Positions 24,422 to 36,019 of a stretch of 64,000 nucleotides of DNA are shown in pieces (position 1 is the first letter of the stretch; each line of letters begins with the position of its first letter). The notes beneath the pieces are model-generated. The model made no database searches. It had not been told where the DNA came from and was given only the letters and a program-made list of their open reading frames with translations. Both the position numbers and the translations under genes were made by a program. Origin of the DNA: Alistipes shahii WAL 8301 (GTDB lineage: Bacteria > Bacteroidota > Bacteroidia > Bacteroidales > Rikenellaceae); contig NZ_CP102253.1 in the NCBI RefSeq assembly GCF_025145845.1, positions 2,852,001 through 2,916,000 of the forward strand, written 5' to 3'.

Positions 24422-25216
24422 GTGATTGACTTTTTACTGCGTCCTATCCGACGGAATTTCGGGCGTGACCGGGCATATTACAGAATTGTCGACGATCTGT
24501 TCGGATTCATTCCGCACAACGTCGAACTCTACAAGCTGGCTTTGATTCACAAGTCAGCTTCTTTGGTTTTGGAGGACGGCCGCGCGATCAACAACGAACG
24601 TCTGGAATATCTGGGCGACGCTGTGATCGAGGCCGTGACTTCGGACTATCTGTTCATCGAATACCCCGACCGCGACGAGGGTTTCATGACCCAGCTGCGG
24701 TCGAAGATCGTCTCGCGGCAGTCGCTCAACGCGCTGGCCGTGAACCTCGGTCTGGATGTCCACGTGATTTCGAACGGCGGCACGGGCATTACCCAGAAGC
24801 ATATCTACGGCGACGCCTTCGAGGCGATGATGGGGGCGGTTTACCTCGATCAGGGGTACGAGTTCGTCAACCGGCTGTTGATCAATAACATTTATTTCCG
24901 TTTCCTGAATCTGGAAGAACTGACCGAGTCGGAGAGCGATTTCAAGAGCCGCCTGATCGAGTGGAGCCAGAAGAACCGCCACCAGGTCGAGTTCCGCACG
25001 GAGCACGACAAGGAATACGCTTCGAACCATCCGGTTTTCTATTGCACGGTGCTGGTCGACGGCATGGAGGTCGGCCACGGAGCCGGGGATTCGAAGAAGG
25101 AGGCCGAACAGCGTGCGGCGTTCTCCGTGTCGCAGTACATGAGCGACGAGCAGTGCGCTTCGCTGCTGGACAAGGTCGACCGTCTGGAAGGCACCCGTTC
25201 AGGAAGCGGGTTTTAG
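24422..25216 (+). CDS. rnc: Ribonuclease III
   Basis: A 264-residue double-strand RNA endonuclease. The signature NERLEYLGDAVIEAV is near residue 58, the second catalytic Asp/Glu region is GDAFEAMMGAVYLDQGY, and a C-terminal double-strand-RNA-binding domain follows (SRLIEWSQKNRHQVEFRTE to SKKEAEQRAAFSVSQ). GTG start at 24422, 19 bases after fabF; no better ATG in frame. Confidence 0.97.
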   Translation: MIDFLLRPIRRNFGRDRAYYRIVDDLFGFIPHNVELYKLALIHKSASLVLEDGRAINNERLEYLGDAVIEAVTSDYLFIEYPDRDEGFMTQLRSKIVSRQSLNALAVNLGLDVHVISNGGTGITQKHIYGDAFEAMMGAVYLDQGYEFVNRLLINNIYFRFLNLEELTESESDFKSRLIEWSQKNRHQVEFRTEHDKEYASNHPVFYCTVLVDGMEVGHGAGDSKKEAEQRAAFSVSQYMSDEQCASLLDKVDRLEGTRSGSGF

Positions 25217-25370
25217 AGGGCGGTGGCAATCCGTTGCATTTCCGGTCCTGTTCTGCGCCCGCCCGGCAGATGGGGATTCGGACCCGGTTTCAAACACCCT
25301 CCGCAGGCGGCTGTACCGGCTTGCCGGGATGAAAACGGTATGAATTCGTATATAGTCACTTTCTGCTTTT

Positions 25371-26009
25371 ATGAAGAATATCCTCGATAAAATGGCGTCG
25401 CGGGGCGTGGAGGCCTTGAGCGACCGCGAGCTGCTTGCCCTGCTCACCGAGGACGAACAGTTGGCCGAAGTGGTGCTGTCGGCCTACGACGGTTCGCTGG
25501 CGCGTATCGGCGACCAGCCCGAAGCCCGCCTGCGCATGGTCGGGGGACTGGGCCTGAAACGGGCGCGGATGCTGTTGGCCGCGGCGGAATTCGGACGGCG
25601 GGCTGTCGCTTCCGGGGGTTCCGGGAGCGATTTCATCAATACGGGCGACGATGTGGTGCGGCTGTTCCGGCCGCAGCTGGAACGCCTCTCCCACGAGGAG
25701 TGCTGGGTCGTCTACCTCACCTCGTCGAACCGGGTTATCGAGCGTTACCGCATCAGTCAGGGCGGGGTGACCGGCACGGTCGTCGACCACCGGCTGATCG
25801 TCAAACGGGCGTTGGAACTGCTCGCCACGCAGCTGATTCTGGTGCACAACCACCCTTCGGGAACGCCCGAGGCGAGCGGGCAGGACAAGACGCTGACCGA
25901 ACGTGTGGCGCGCGCCGCGGCGTTGTTCGACATCCGGCTGCTGGACCACATCATCATTGCCCGCGACGGCGATTTCTCGTTCCTGCGCGAGGGGCTGATG
26001 GGGCGGTAA
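25371..26009 (+). CDS. radC: RadC family JAB-domain protein
   Basis: A 212-residue protein. The N-terminal helix-hairpin-helix-like part (LSDRELLALLTEDEQLAEVV, VGGLGLKRARMLLAAAEFGRR) is followed by the MPN/JAB metal site LVHNHPSGTPEASGQDKTLT with two His and one Asp. RadC proteins are named for DNA repair but their function is unproven. Ends in a strong terminator at 26029. Confidence 0.93.
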   Translation: MKNILDKMASRGVEALSDRELLALLTEDEQLAEVVLSAYDGSLARIGDQPEARLRMVGGLGLKRARMLLAAAEFGRRAVASGGSGSDFINTGDDVVRLFRPQLERLSHEECWVVYLTSSNRVIERYRISQGGVTGTVVDHRLIVKRALELLATQLILVHNHPSGTPEASGQDKTLTERVARAAALFDIRLLDHIIIARDGDFSFLREGLMGR

Positions 26010-26028
26010 GGGTTCCGGCAGGTAAAAT

Positions 26029-26064
26029 GAACGGCGGTCCTTGTCGGACCGCCGTTCGGTTTTT
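26029..26064 (+). terminator. Terminator of radC
   Basis: GAACGGCGGTCC-TTGTC-GGACCGCCGTTC, then GGTTTTT. Confidence 0.88.
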
Positions 26065-26078
26065 GGGAGAAAAGCCCG

Positions 26079-27347
26079 TCAATAGAAGATCTGGTGCGTT
26101 TCGATTTCTGTGTAGCCCCGTTCGGGGATGACTGTCTCCTTGCCGTCTTTTTTCTGGAAACACTCCACCTCCTGAATCCAGATAGCCTCGGTAACCCGTC
26201 CGCCGACTTGCTTCCATTCGATCCGCTCGTTCAGGACTCTGAAACTGATAAACGATCCGTCGGGTAATGGCTCGACCGAGAACTCGCTCTCGTCCGGGTT
26301 CGTGTTCGTCAGATGGGCGCTGCGGTTGCCCAGCCGCCCGATTCCGGAGAGTACCGACCCCATGAAGAAATCGGCGTCCTCGATGTCGGGACATACGTCG
26401 AACAGGAGCGCGTTGAGGTCGAGGTTGCACAATGCGGGCGTGTTGGGCCGGTCGGCGTGGTATTCGAATTCGTAGCTGAAATCGACTTCCTTGCCCTGGT
26501 AGATGTCGAGACCGGTGAGGTCGTTGCCGGTCCAGCGGCAGACCGTGCGCGGGTAGTTGTGATACTCGTCGCCGCTGTATGTGCACTCCTTGCAGCATCC
26601 GTTGCCGTCGTAGGCGAAGGTCCAGCGTTCGGGACCGTTGTCGCTGCGTGCGGCGACGGCGCGCCCTGCATCGTCGAGCGTGACGGTGTACGATCCCTTT
26701 TCGGGCGATTCCGTCGTTTCGGCGGACAGTTTCAGGGTCTTGGCGTCGGGATAACTGATCCGGAGGACCTCATCCATGGCGTCGGCCGAGTTCTCCGGGG
26801 TGTCGTCCCATTCGTAACACGTGAGGCGTCCGGCATCGTCGTATGTGAAGCGGCTGGTCGAAGTCCATCGTTCCGGGTCCGAATCGCCGCTGTTTCGGAT
26901 TGTCTGCTGGCGGCTGTCGATGCGCATTATCCGGTTGGCCGGTGTCGATTCGATGGGGTCGTCCGCGCCCTCCTGCGTGACGGTGATCTCGATCTTCGAC
27001 GTGCCGCACGTGATGACGATTGTCGCCGTGCGCGACGCTCCCGACGTGTTGGGTTCGAGGGTGATTTTCAGCGTGTAGCTGCCTGCCGCATCGCCGCGGT
27101 CGGGCGAAATCGAAATCCAGGCGGGCGCTTCGGCGCGGGTCTCGGCGATCGTCGAGGTCCATGCCCCTTCGGTGGTGAAGGTCACGCCCCGTGCGCTCTG
27201 CGTGTCGTCGGCGGAGACCGTCTGTTCCAACTGGCGCGTGTCCGGAACCTTGATCTGCCCGAAATCGCCCGAGTAATCCTTGTCGTCGCTGCATGACGCG
27301 AGCAGCGCGGCGGCGATGAACGCCATGAAGAATTTTGCTGTTTTCAT
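26079..27347 (-). CDS. BACON domain / DUF4595-like lipoprotein
   Basis: A 422-residue lipoprotein. Signal peptide MKTAKFFMAFIAAALLASC with Cys near residue 19. A BACON domain follows (FTTEGAWTSTIAETRAEAPA, WISISPDRGDAAGSYTLKIT, ATIVITCGTSKIEITVTQEG). The rest has YD-like elements (RFTYDDAGRLTCYEWDD, WTFAYDGNGCCKECTYSG) as in DUF4595 proteins of Bacteroidetes. Probably on the outer surface and involved in glycan or host contact; not shown. Start at 27347 gives the signal peptide; the upstream frame is leader RNA. Confidence 0.85.
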   Translation of the reverse strand: MKTAKFFMAFIAAALLASCSDDKDYSGDFGQIKVPDTRQLEQTVSADDTQSARGVTFTTEGAWTSTIAETRAEAPAWISISPDRGDAAGSYTLKITLEPNTSGASRTATIVITCGTSKIEITVTQEGADDPIESTPANRIMRIDSRQQTIRNSGDSDPERWTSTSRFTYDDAGRLTCYEWDDTPENSADAMDEVLRISYPDAKTLKLSAETTESPEKGSYTVTLDDAGRAVAARSDNGPERWTFAYDGNGCCKECTYSGDEYHNYPRTVCRWTGNDLTGLDIYQGKEVDFSYEFEYHADRPNTPALCNLDLNALLFDVCPDIEDADFFMGSVLSGIGRLGNRSAHLTNTNPDESEFSVEPLPDGSFISFRVLNERIEWKQVGGRVTEAIWIQEVECFQKKDGKETVIPERGYTEIETHQIFY

Positions 27348-27687
27348 TTCGTTTATTTTGTTTAAAGGGTTGTTCCCGTCCCGGTAAACAAAAGGCGCAG
27401 GCAAGATTTCGTATCCACAGGTGAGGTATTGGACGACCCGAACGGTAGAATAGGGAAATATGCCCGCGCTGAAAACAGCGAAGGCATCACCTTTGTTCCT
27501 TATCGTTCTGTGAAAGTGTCCAATTTTCACCCGTAAGAAAAAGCCGATGCGCTTTTTATTGTCGTATGTCGGCGGCCCTCGCAGGCTACCGATACAAATA
27601 TAGAAATAAAATCCCGATCGAAGACCCTTGTTGTCATTTATTTTGTATTTTTGTCATTTGGAAAAACAGTAAACAACAGAGAATACG
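27348..27687. other. Divergent intergenic region with two promoters
   Basis: TATATTTG on the - strand (27602-27595) would give the lipoprotein mRNA a leader of about 240 bases, long enough for regulation; a hairpin GCCTTCGCTG-TTTT-CAGCGCGGGC lies in it. TATTTTTG on the + strand (27646-27653) serves glyS. No gene seen. Confidence 0.55.
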
Positions 27688-29232
27688 ATGACTCAGGAAG
27701 AACTTTTCAAAAAGCTGGTAGCGCACTGCAAGGAGTACGGATTCGTGTTTCCTTCGAGCGAAATCTACGACGGTCTGGGAGCCGTGTACGACTACGGTCA
27801 GAACGGCGTGGAGTTGAAGAACAACATCAAGCGATATTGGTGGGATTCGATGGTCAAACTGCACGAGAACATCGTCGGCATCGACGCCGCGATCTTCATG
27901 CATCCCAAGACGTGGGAGGCCTCGGGCCATGTGTCGGCCTTCAACGACCCGCTGATCGACAACAAGGATTCGAAGAAGCGTTACCGCGCCGACGTGCTGA
28001 TCGAGGACTGGCTGGCCAAACAGGATGAAAAGATCGAAAAAGAGGTCGAGAAGGCCCGCAAGCGCTTCGGCGAGTCGTTCGACGAGGCCAAATACCGCGA
28101 AACGTCGCCGCGCGTGGCGGAGACCGCGGCCAAACGCGACGAGGTGCACAAGCGTTTCGCCGATGCGCTGAACGCCAACGACCTTGCGGAGCTGCGCCAG
28201 ATCATCGTCGACTGCGAGATCGCCTGCCCGATCTCCGGCACGCGCAACTGGACCGAGGTGCGGCAGTTCAACCTGATGTTTTCGACCCAGATGGGTTCTA
28301 CGGCCGAAGGCGCCAATACCATCTACCTGCGTCCCGAGACGGCGCAGGGTATCTTCGTCAACTTCCTGAACGTCCAGAAAACCGGGCGCATGAAAATCCC
28401 GTTCGGCATTGCGCAGATCGGCAAGGCCTTCCGCAACGAGATCGTGGCCCGTCAGTTCATCTTCCGCATGCGCGAGTTCGAGCAGATGGAGATGCAGTTC
28501 TTCGTGCGCCCCGGGACCGAAATGAAGTGGTGGAACGAGTGGAAGAACACCCGCATGGCCTGGCACCGTGCGCTGGGCTTCGGCGACGATGACTACCGCT
28601 TCCACGACCACGACAAACTGGCCCACTACGCCAACGCCGCGACGGACATCGAATACAACTTCCCGTTCGGGTTCAAGGAGGTCGAGGGCATCCACTCGCG
28701 CACGGACTTCGACCTGGGCAGCCACCAGAAGTTTTCGGGCAAGAAGTTGCAGTACTTCGATCCGGAGACGGGTGAAAGCTATGTACCCTATGTGGTCGAG
28801 ACGTCGATCGGCGTGGACCGCATGTTCCTGCAGGTGATGTCGGCGGCCTATACCGAGCAGACGCTCGAAGGCGGCGATTCGCGCGTCGTGCTGAAATTCC
28901 CGCCCGCATTGGCTCCGGTCAAGGTGGCCGTGCTGCCGCTGGTGAAGAAGGACGGCATGCCCGAAGTGGCGCAGAAGATCGTCGACCTGCTGAAATACGA
29001 TTACAATGTCGTTTACGACGAGAAAGACTCCGTCGGCAAGCGTTACCGCCGTCAGGATGCCGTCGGTACGCCGTTCTGCGTGACGGTCGACGGCCAGACG
29101 CTGGAGGACGGGACCGTGACGATCCGCCACCGCGATACGATGGCCCAGGAGCGCGTCAAGATCGAGTCGCTGCACGCGATGGTCGACGAGGAGTGCTCCT
29201 ACCGCAAGTTGTTCAGGACGCTGAACCTCTGA
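27688..29232 (+). CDS. glyS: Glycyl-tRNA synthetase (class II, dimeric type)
   Basis: A 514-residue enzyme charging tRNA-Gly. Class II motifs are present: YLRPETAQGIFVNF and FRNEIVARQFIFRMREFEQME (motif 2), and ETSIGVDRMFLQV (motif 3). The C-terminal anticodon-binding domain is VAVLPLVKKDGMPEVAQKIV. This is the eukaryotic/archaeal-like alpha2 form usual in Bacteroidetes. ruvX starts one base after its stop. Confidence 0.97.
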   Translation: MTQEELFKKLVAHCKEYGFVFPSSEIYDGLGAVYDYGQNGVELKNNIKRYWWDSMVKLHENIVGIDAAIFMHPKTWEASGHVSAFNDPLIDNKDSKKRYRADVLIEDWLAKQDEKIEKEVEKARKRFGESFDEAKYRETSPRVAETAAKRDEVHKRFADALNANDLAELRQIIVDCEIACPISGTRNWTEVRQFNLMFSTQMGSTAEGANTIYLRPETAQGIFVNFLNVQKTGRMKIPFGIAQIGKAFRNEIVARQFIFRMREFEQMEMQFFVRPGTEMKWWNEWKNTRMAWHRALGFGDDDYRFHDHDKLAHYANAATDIEYNFPFGFKEVEGIHSRTDFDLGSHQKFSGKKLQYFDPETGESYVPYVVETSIGVDRMFLQVMSAAYTEQTLEGGDSRVVLKFPPALAPVKVAVLPLVKKDGMPEVAQKIVDLLKYDYNVVYDEKDSVGKRYRRQDAVGTPFCVTVDGQTLEDGTVTIRHRDTMAQERVKIESLHAMVDEECSYRKLFRTLNL

Positions 29233-29233
29233 T

Positions 29234-29653
29234 TTGGGACGCATTCTTGCCATAGACTACGGGACCCGGCGCACGGGAATCGCCGTGAGCGATCCCCTGC
29301 GCCTGATCGCCGGAGGGCTGGAGACGGTCGAGACGAAGGGGCTGGAGGCCTGGCTGGCAAAATATTTCGCCCGGGAGGACGTTAGTACGATAGTCGTGGG
29401 GAAGCCTTCGCGGATGGACGGCACGCCCTCCGAGACGTGGCGATTCATCGAGCCGCTGGCCGGCCGCCTGCGGCGGGCGTGGCCCGACAAGGAGGTGGTT
29501 TTCTACGACGAACGCTTTACTTCGGTGATGGCCCACCGCACGATGCTCGAAAGCGGCATCGGCAGGATGGCCCGCCGCGACAAGGCGTTGGTGGATAAGA
29601 TTTCGGCGACGATTATCCTCCAGTCCTATATGGAAAGCATTTCCTGTCGATAA
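29234..29653 (+). CDS. ruvX: Pre-16S rRNA nuclease / Holliday junction resolvase-like YqgF
   Basis: A 139-residue RNase H-fold protein. The catalytic Asp is in ILAIDYGTRRTGIAVSDP, and VVGKPSRMDGTPS and FYDERFTSVMAHR hold the other conserved residues; the last Asp is in RRDKALVDKISATIIL. Needed for 16S rRNA maturation in E. coli. TTG start right behind the glyS stop; no ATG fits, so translation is probably coupled. Confidence 0.93.
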   Translation: MGRILAIDYGTRRTGIAVSDPLRLIAGGLETVETKGLEAWLAKYFAREDVSTIVVGKPSRMDGTPSETWRFIEPLAGRLRRAWPDKEVVFYDERFTSVMAHRTMLESGIGRMARRDKALVDKISATIILQSYMESISCR

Positions 29654-29787
29654 TCCGGACGCGACGCGATAAGCCCCTCCCGAGGGAGGGTTTTGGGGTG
29701 GGGTCAGACTTGTAAACGCGGTCGTAGACCGCGATAACGGCGGGCGAAAGCAAGATTGCCTGCGAAAAATTGTTTATAGATTTTGTT

Positions 29788-30333
29788 ATGATATACCCGA
29801 TTGTAATTTACGGAGATGAGGTGCTGCGCCGCAAATGCGAGCCGATTGCGCCCGATTACCCCGATGTGAAAAAACTCGCCGAGGACATGTTCCTCACGCT
29901 CGAAGAGGCCGAAGGCGTCGGACTGGCTGCGCCCCAGATCGGCAAGGACATTCGTCTGTTCATCGTCGACTGCACTCCGTGGGCCGAGGAGGACCCGTCG
30001 TGCGCCGATTACAAGCGCGCCTTCGTCAATCCCGAGATTTACGAATTTTCCGAGGAGAAGAAGACCTACAACGAGGGCTGCCTCTCGTTCCCCGGGATTC
30101 ATGCCGACGTGGCCCGCTCGCTGTCGATCCGCATGCGCTACATGGACACCGACTTCGTCGAGCACGACGAGGAGTTCACGGGACTCAAGGCGTGGGTCAT
30201 CCAGCACGAATACGACCACATCGAAGGCGTGGTCTTCACCGACCGGATCGCACCGCTTCGCCGCCAGTTGCTCAAGAGCAAGCTGCTGAACCTTGCGAAG
30301 GGGAAATACCGCTGTGCCTATAAAACCAGATAG
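29788..30333 (+). CDS. def: Peptide deformylase
   Basis: A 181-residue metalloenzyme removing the formyl group from new proteins. All three motifs are seen: GVGLAAPQIGK, EGCLSFPG and QHEYDHIEG, with the metal-binding Cys and two His. ATG 29788 starts MIYPIVIYGDEVLRR, typical for the family; the six codons before it are not conserved. Followed after one base by the TRL-like lipoprotein gene. Confidence 0.96.
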   Translation: MIYPIVIYGDEVLRRKCEPIAPDYPDVKKLAEDMFLTLEEAEGVGLAAPQIGKDIRLFIVDCTPWAEEDPSCADYKRAFVNPEIYEFSEEKKTYNEGCLSFPGIHADVARSLSIRMRYMDTDFVEHDEEFTGLKAWVIQHEYDHIEGVVFTDRIAPLRRQLLKSKLLNLAKGKYRCAYKTR

Positions 30334-30334
30334 C

Positions 30335-30637
30335 ATGAAAAAACTTTTCGCTTTTGCATTCGCCGCGATGATGCTGGCGGGATGCGTCAAATCGCCCCTC
30401 GTAGGCGGAATCTATACCGATGTGAAGGACGGGCTGGCCGTGACGGGCAACGCCGGGTCGAGCAAGGTCGGCACGGCCGAGGCCAAGGGATATGTAGGCG
30501 TCGTCGCCCTGGGCGATGCGAGCATCCAGGCTGCGGCCCGCGAAGCCGGGATCACGCGCATCCACCACGTAGACTACCAGGCCAAGTCCTATGTCGGCGT
30601 CTACACGATCTACACGATCATCGTCTACGGTGACTAA
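30335..30637 (+). CDS. TRL-like small lipoprotein
   Basis: A 100-residue lipoprotein (lipobox MLAGC, Cys17) with GGIYTDVKDGLAVTGNAGSS and GVVALGDASIQAAAREAGIT, as in the TRL-like (tRNA-associated locus) family. Such proteins occur widely in Gram-negative bacteria with no known function. Starts one base after def and overlaps the next gene by eight bases, so def and both lipoprotein/secreted genes form a small operon. Confidence 0.85.
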   Translation: MKKLFAFAFAAMMLAGCVKSPLVGGIYTDVKDGLAVTGNAGSSKVGTAEAKGYVGVVALGDASIQAAAREAGITRIHHVDYQAKSYVGVYTIYTIIVYGD

Positions 30638-31151
30638 ACGTCTCCTGCTGACGGCTGCCCTCTGCATCGCCGGAGCCTCGACGCTCCCGGCGCAGAATAT
30701 CCGCAACCATTACGTCTCGAAAGCCGAGACCGACGGGGTGATCTACCACACCTTTCCCGTGACGCTTTTCGAGAACCGGGAAGCGGGCGACCTGACTTTC
30801 GACATCACCTACAAGGAGCATCGCGGCGGGCGCGCCACGATCAATTTCACATGCCGTATGGCGCAGGCCGTGCCGGCCGATTCGGTGCGTTTCGCGGCGG
30901 ATGCGGCGGTGATGTCCGGCCCGGTGGACAAACTCTACCTCGAACCGGAAAAGAAGCAGTGGAAGCACCGGTACACCTTCGATGCCGACGGGTCGGAACT
31001 CTGCGGCTTCTTCGACGAGCGGGCTTTGCCCGAGGTGACGGTTTACGTCGGGGGAAAGCCGTACGTTTATCGCGCCAAACGCTCCGCATGGCGCAGTTAC
31101 GCGCCGATAGGGTATCGGATATTCGATATGATTCGTGTAAACGAACAGTAG
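30630..31151 (+). CDS. Secreted hypothetical protein
   Basis: A 173-residue protein if GTG 30630 is used, which gives a signal peptide (VTKRLLLTAALCIAGASTLP then AQ) and an eight-base overlap with the TRL-like gene. The longer frame from 30591 would place Ser/Thr/Arg-rich shadow sequence ahead of it. The mature part is beta-rich (FPVTLFENREAGDLTFDITY, RRGRATINFTCRM-like) and ends in IGYRIFDMIRVNEQ. No family recognised; probably periplasmic. Confidence 0.7.
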   Translation: MTKRLLLTAALCIAGASTLPAQNIRNHYVSKAETDGVIYHTFPVTLFENREAGDLTFDITYKEHRGGRATINFTCRMAQAVPADSVRFAADAAVMSGPVDKLYLEPEKKQWKHRYTFDADGSELCGFFDERALPEVTVYVGGKPYVYRAKRSAWRSYAPIGYRIFDMIRVNEQ

Positions 31152-31350
31152 TTTTCGGTTCTCGCGGGCATCTTTCGCCCTGCTTTGTCCGGTCCGGACG
31201 GGAAATGCGGTTGTATCTCCTGTCCGGACCGGACTGCGTTATGGCGAAATCCGCTTCGGGACACTCAAAAACGGAGGGTTGTCGTTTCTCGGTGCACGGC
31301 GCTGCGTCGCGCGGGCCGGAAGCGATGCATCCAGCCTCGTGCGCCGGTGT

Positions 31351-31388
31351 CAAAAAAACAACCGGACCCGAAATGAATCGGGTCCGGT
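31351..31388 (-). terminator. Terminator of the outer-membrane barrel gene
   Basis: On the - strand ACCGGACCCGA-TTCATT-TCGGGTCCGGT, then a TG and seven T. Confidence 0.88.
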
Positions 31389-31410
31389 CGCTGTTTTCAG
31401 GCGTCTATGG

Positions 31411-31872
31411 TTAGAACTTGTATGCCGCGCCGATGCTGATGACTACGGGGTTCTTGCGCCAGTCGTCGAACATGGGCTGCCATTTCAGGCCGGCCGAAAG
31501 GTCCCAGTTGCGGGCTACCTCGAAGTCGAAACCTCCGCCGATGTTCAGGCCTGCGGCCCACTTGCCGATGTCATTGGCCGTGAAACCCACTGCCGGATAA
31601 ACGCTCCAGCCTTCGCCCAAGTGGAAGACGTACTGCGCGTCGACGCTGATGTCGATCGAACAGCCGCTGTGCAGCAGCGCCATCAGCGACGGTTCGATAC
31701 GCCAGTTGTCCGTGAAGCTGTAACGTCCGAATGCACCCAGACCCACCACGGCGTCACCCGTGTTGGTGTAGATGTTCATACGCGGGCCGAGCGCCCAGTT
31801 GCCTTTGTCCTGCGCCGATGCTGCCGTTACTGCGAACAGCGCGACGATCGCCGTTAAAAGAATTTTTTTCAT
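31411..31872 (-). CDS. Small outer-membrane beta-barrel protein
   Basis: A 153-residue protein with signal peptide MKKILLTAIVALFAVTAASA and alternating amphipathic strands ending in GAAYKF, the C-terminal aromatic typical of outer-membrane barrels. About eight strands can be counted, so an OmpX/OmpW-sized porin-like barrel. A TATATTTG box (- strand, near 31930) and a strong terminator show it is a single-gene unit. Function unknown. Confidence 0.82.
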   Translation of the reverse strand: MKKILLTAIVALFAVTAASAQDKGNWALGPRMNIYTNTGDAVVGLGAFGRYSFTDNWRIEPSLMALLHSGCSIDISVDAQYVFHLGEGWSVYPAVGFTANDIGKWAAGLNIGGGFDFEVARNWDLSAGLKWQPMFDDWRKNPVVISIGAAYKF

Positions 31873-31983
31873 GTTTCGTTTTTTTATATTGAATAAACGT
31901 TATTTCAAACTGTTTGCCAAAACAAATATAGGAAATTTCCCGATTGCGGCCAAATATATTCAATGAACCCGACTTTTTTATAA

Positions 31984-32021
31984 ATAAAAAGGAGGTCCGC
32001 GACAATCGTGCGCGGACCTCC
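31984..32021 (-). terminator. Terminator of ppdK
   Basis: On the - strand GGAGGTCCGCG-CACGATTGT-CGCGGACCTCC followed by TTTTTAT. Confidence 0.88.
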
Positions 32022-32052
32022 GGAGTGTGTCACCCCGAGGGGGCGTGAAATG

Positions 32053-34782
<2,730 letters not shown>

Positions 34783-34948
34783 AACTTTTTTGGTTTTGAA
34801 TTATAGTATAAATATAAAAAATTTTTTCTTTTACCTCACCCTTAAAGCCGAAAAATTGCGGTGACGTTTCCGTTACCGCATCCGTAAAATGCATTTCCGT
34901 CGAAGGGATTGCGAAAATACGAAAACTTTTCGAAATATCCAAAAAATT

Positions 34949-35767
34949 CTACCGGATGTAAATGAATACCGGAAGCGAATAACCGTAGCCGCCGCGATAA
35001 ACCCCGCGGGAGTAGGTCGTGAGGGGGTTACCGCTCTTTTGGTCAACCAGATAGCGGCGTGCGAAAACGTCGCCCTCCGAGGTGGTCAGCGCCGTGTCCG
35101 CGAGGATACGGTCGCGCATCTGCCACCGTCCGCCGCGCCGTACCGTGCCCCGTCCGGCCTGTTCGGCGCGCCGGGTCGCGTCGCGCAGTCCCCAGCGTCC
35201 GGGGTCGGGGAGATCCGAGCGTCCCAGCACGATCAGTTTCACGTGCGGACGCTCCGCACGCAGGTCGCGCACGACCCATTGGGCCATGCGTGCGTCGCCG
35301 CACAGCGCCAGCCCCACGGTGTCGCGTCCGAGTTCGCCCTCGACGTAGAGGTAGCGGCGTCCCGGCTCGTCGCGGGTCGGGTAGAAGAGGTCCCCGTAGT
35401 AGAGCAGCGCAAAATCCATTCCGTCGAGCGAATTGAGCGTGCGGTGGAGGTAGGAGTAGTCGCCCCGGCAGGCGGCGGCGATGTCGCGCACGACCTGTTC
35501 GTTTTCGACGCCCCACAGGGCGACCAGGGGCAGGGCCATCGAGTCGATCACGGCAGCCGTGTTGCGGATTTTACGCGCGTAACGCTCTGCGGTCCAATGC
35601 AGACGGCCTTCGGGCGTGTAGTCTGCGTCGTCGTAGAAAAGCGCCGGGACGGTGTCGTAAATCCGGTCCACGTCGTAGAAAGCGATTCCTATGGGGCGTT
35701 GCCCGTAAGAGTGGCAATTAAAAATTAAGAATGAAAAATTGAGAATTATCAGCAGACGCAGCCACAT
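34949..35767 (-). CDS. Endonuclease/exonuclease/phosphatase family protein (secreted)
   Basis: A 272-residue EEP-fold protein. Signs are IAFYDVDRIYDT at the start of the domain (the Asn of the usual FYNVENLFD-type motif is Asp here), VALWGVENEQVVRDIA with the metal-binding Glu, and LGDFNQ-type elements weakened near VLGRSDLPDPG. Loss of canonical residues makes catalysis uncertain. The signal peptide LIILNFSFLIFNC is encoded by an AT-rich repeat-like stretch (35709-35750). Confidence 0.65.
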   Translation of the reverse strand: MWLRLLIILNFSFLIFNCHSYGQRPIGIAFYDVDRIYDTVPALFYDDADYTPEGRLHWTAERYARKIRNTAAVIDSMALPLVALWGVENEQVVRDIAAACRGDYSYLHRTLNSLDGMDFALLYYGDLFYPTRDEPGRRYLYVEGELGRDTVGLALCGDARMAQWVVRDLRAERPHVKLIVLGRSDLPDPGRWGLRDATRRAEQAGRGTVRRGGRWQMRDRILADTALTTSEGDVFARRYLVDQKSGNPLTTYSRGVYRGGYGYSLPVFIYIR

Positions 35768-35779
35768 GGTTCCGCTGGT

Positions 35780-36019
35780 TTAGAGAGGTTGTTCGGGCAG
35801 GAAATCGCGGGGCGAGCAGCCGAGGAATTTGGCGATTTCGTTGATGTGGTTGAGGTTGTATTTCGAAGGACTTTTGGGGCTTTCCACTTGGCTGATAAAT
35901 CCGTCGCTCACCCCGATTCCGTAGGCTAAAGTCGCTTGTGAAACACGTTGAGCCATCCGCTCTTTGCGGACAGCTGCACTGACGTATTTATCGAACGCGC
36001 TTTTCGGTTTCACAAACAT
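35780..36019 (-). CDS. XRE-type helix-turn-helix regulator
   Basis: A 79-residue Cro/C1-type regulator. The HTH covers about residues 10-72 (VSAAVRKERMAQRVSQATLA, YGIGVSDGFISQVESPKSPS, LNHINEIAKFLGCSPRDFLP). Similar proteins in Bacteroidales carry the same CSPRDFLPE end. Twelve bases upstream of the EEP gene on the same strand, so possibly co-transcribed. Target unknown. Confidence 0.85.
   Translation of the reverse strand: MFVKPKSAFDKYVSAAVRKERMAQRVSQATLAYGIGVSDGFISQVESPKSPSKYNLNHINEIAKFLGCSPRDFLPEQPL

Noticed and set aside
29660..29715. Terminator after ruvX
   Set aside because: The CCCCTCCC/GGGAGGG stem has only a short T run followed by more G; too weak to list.
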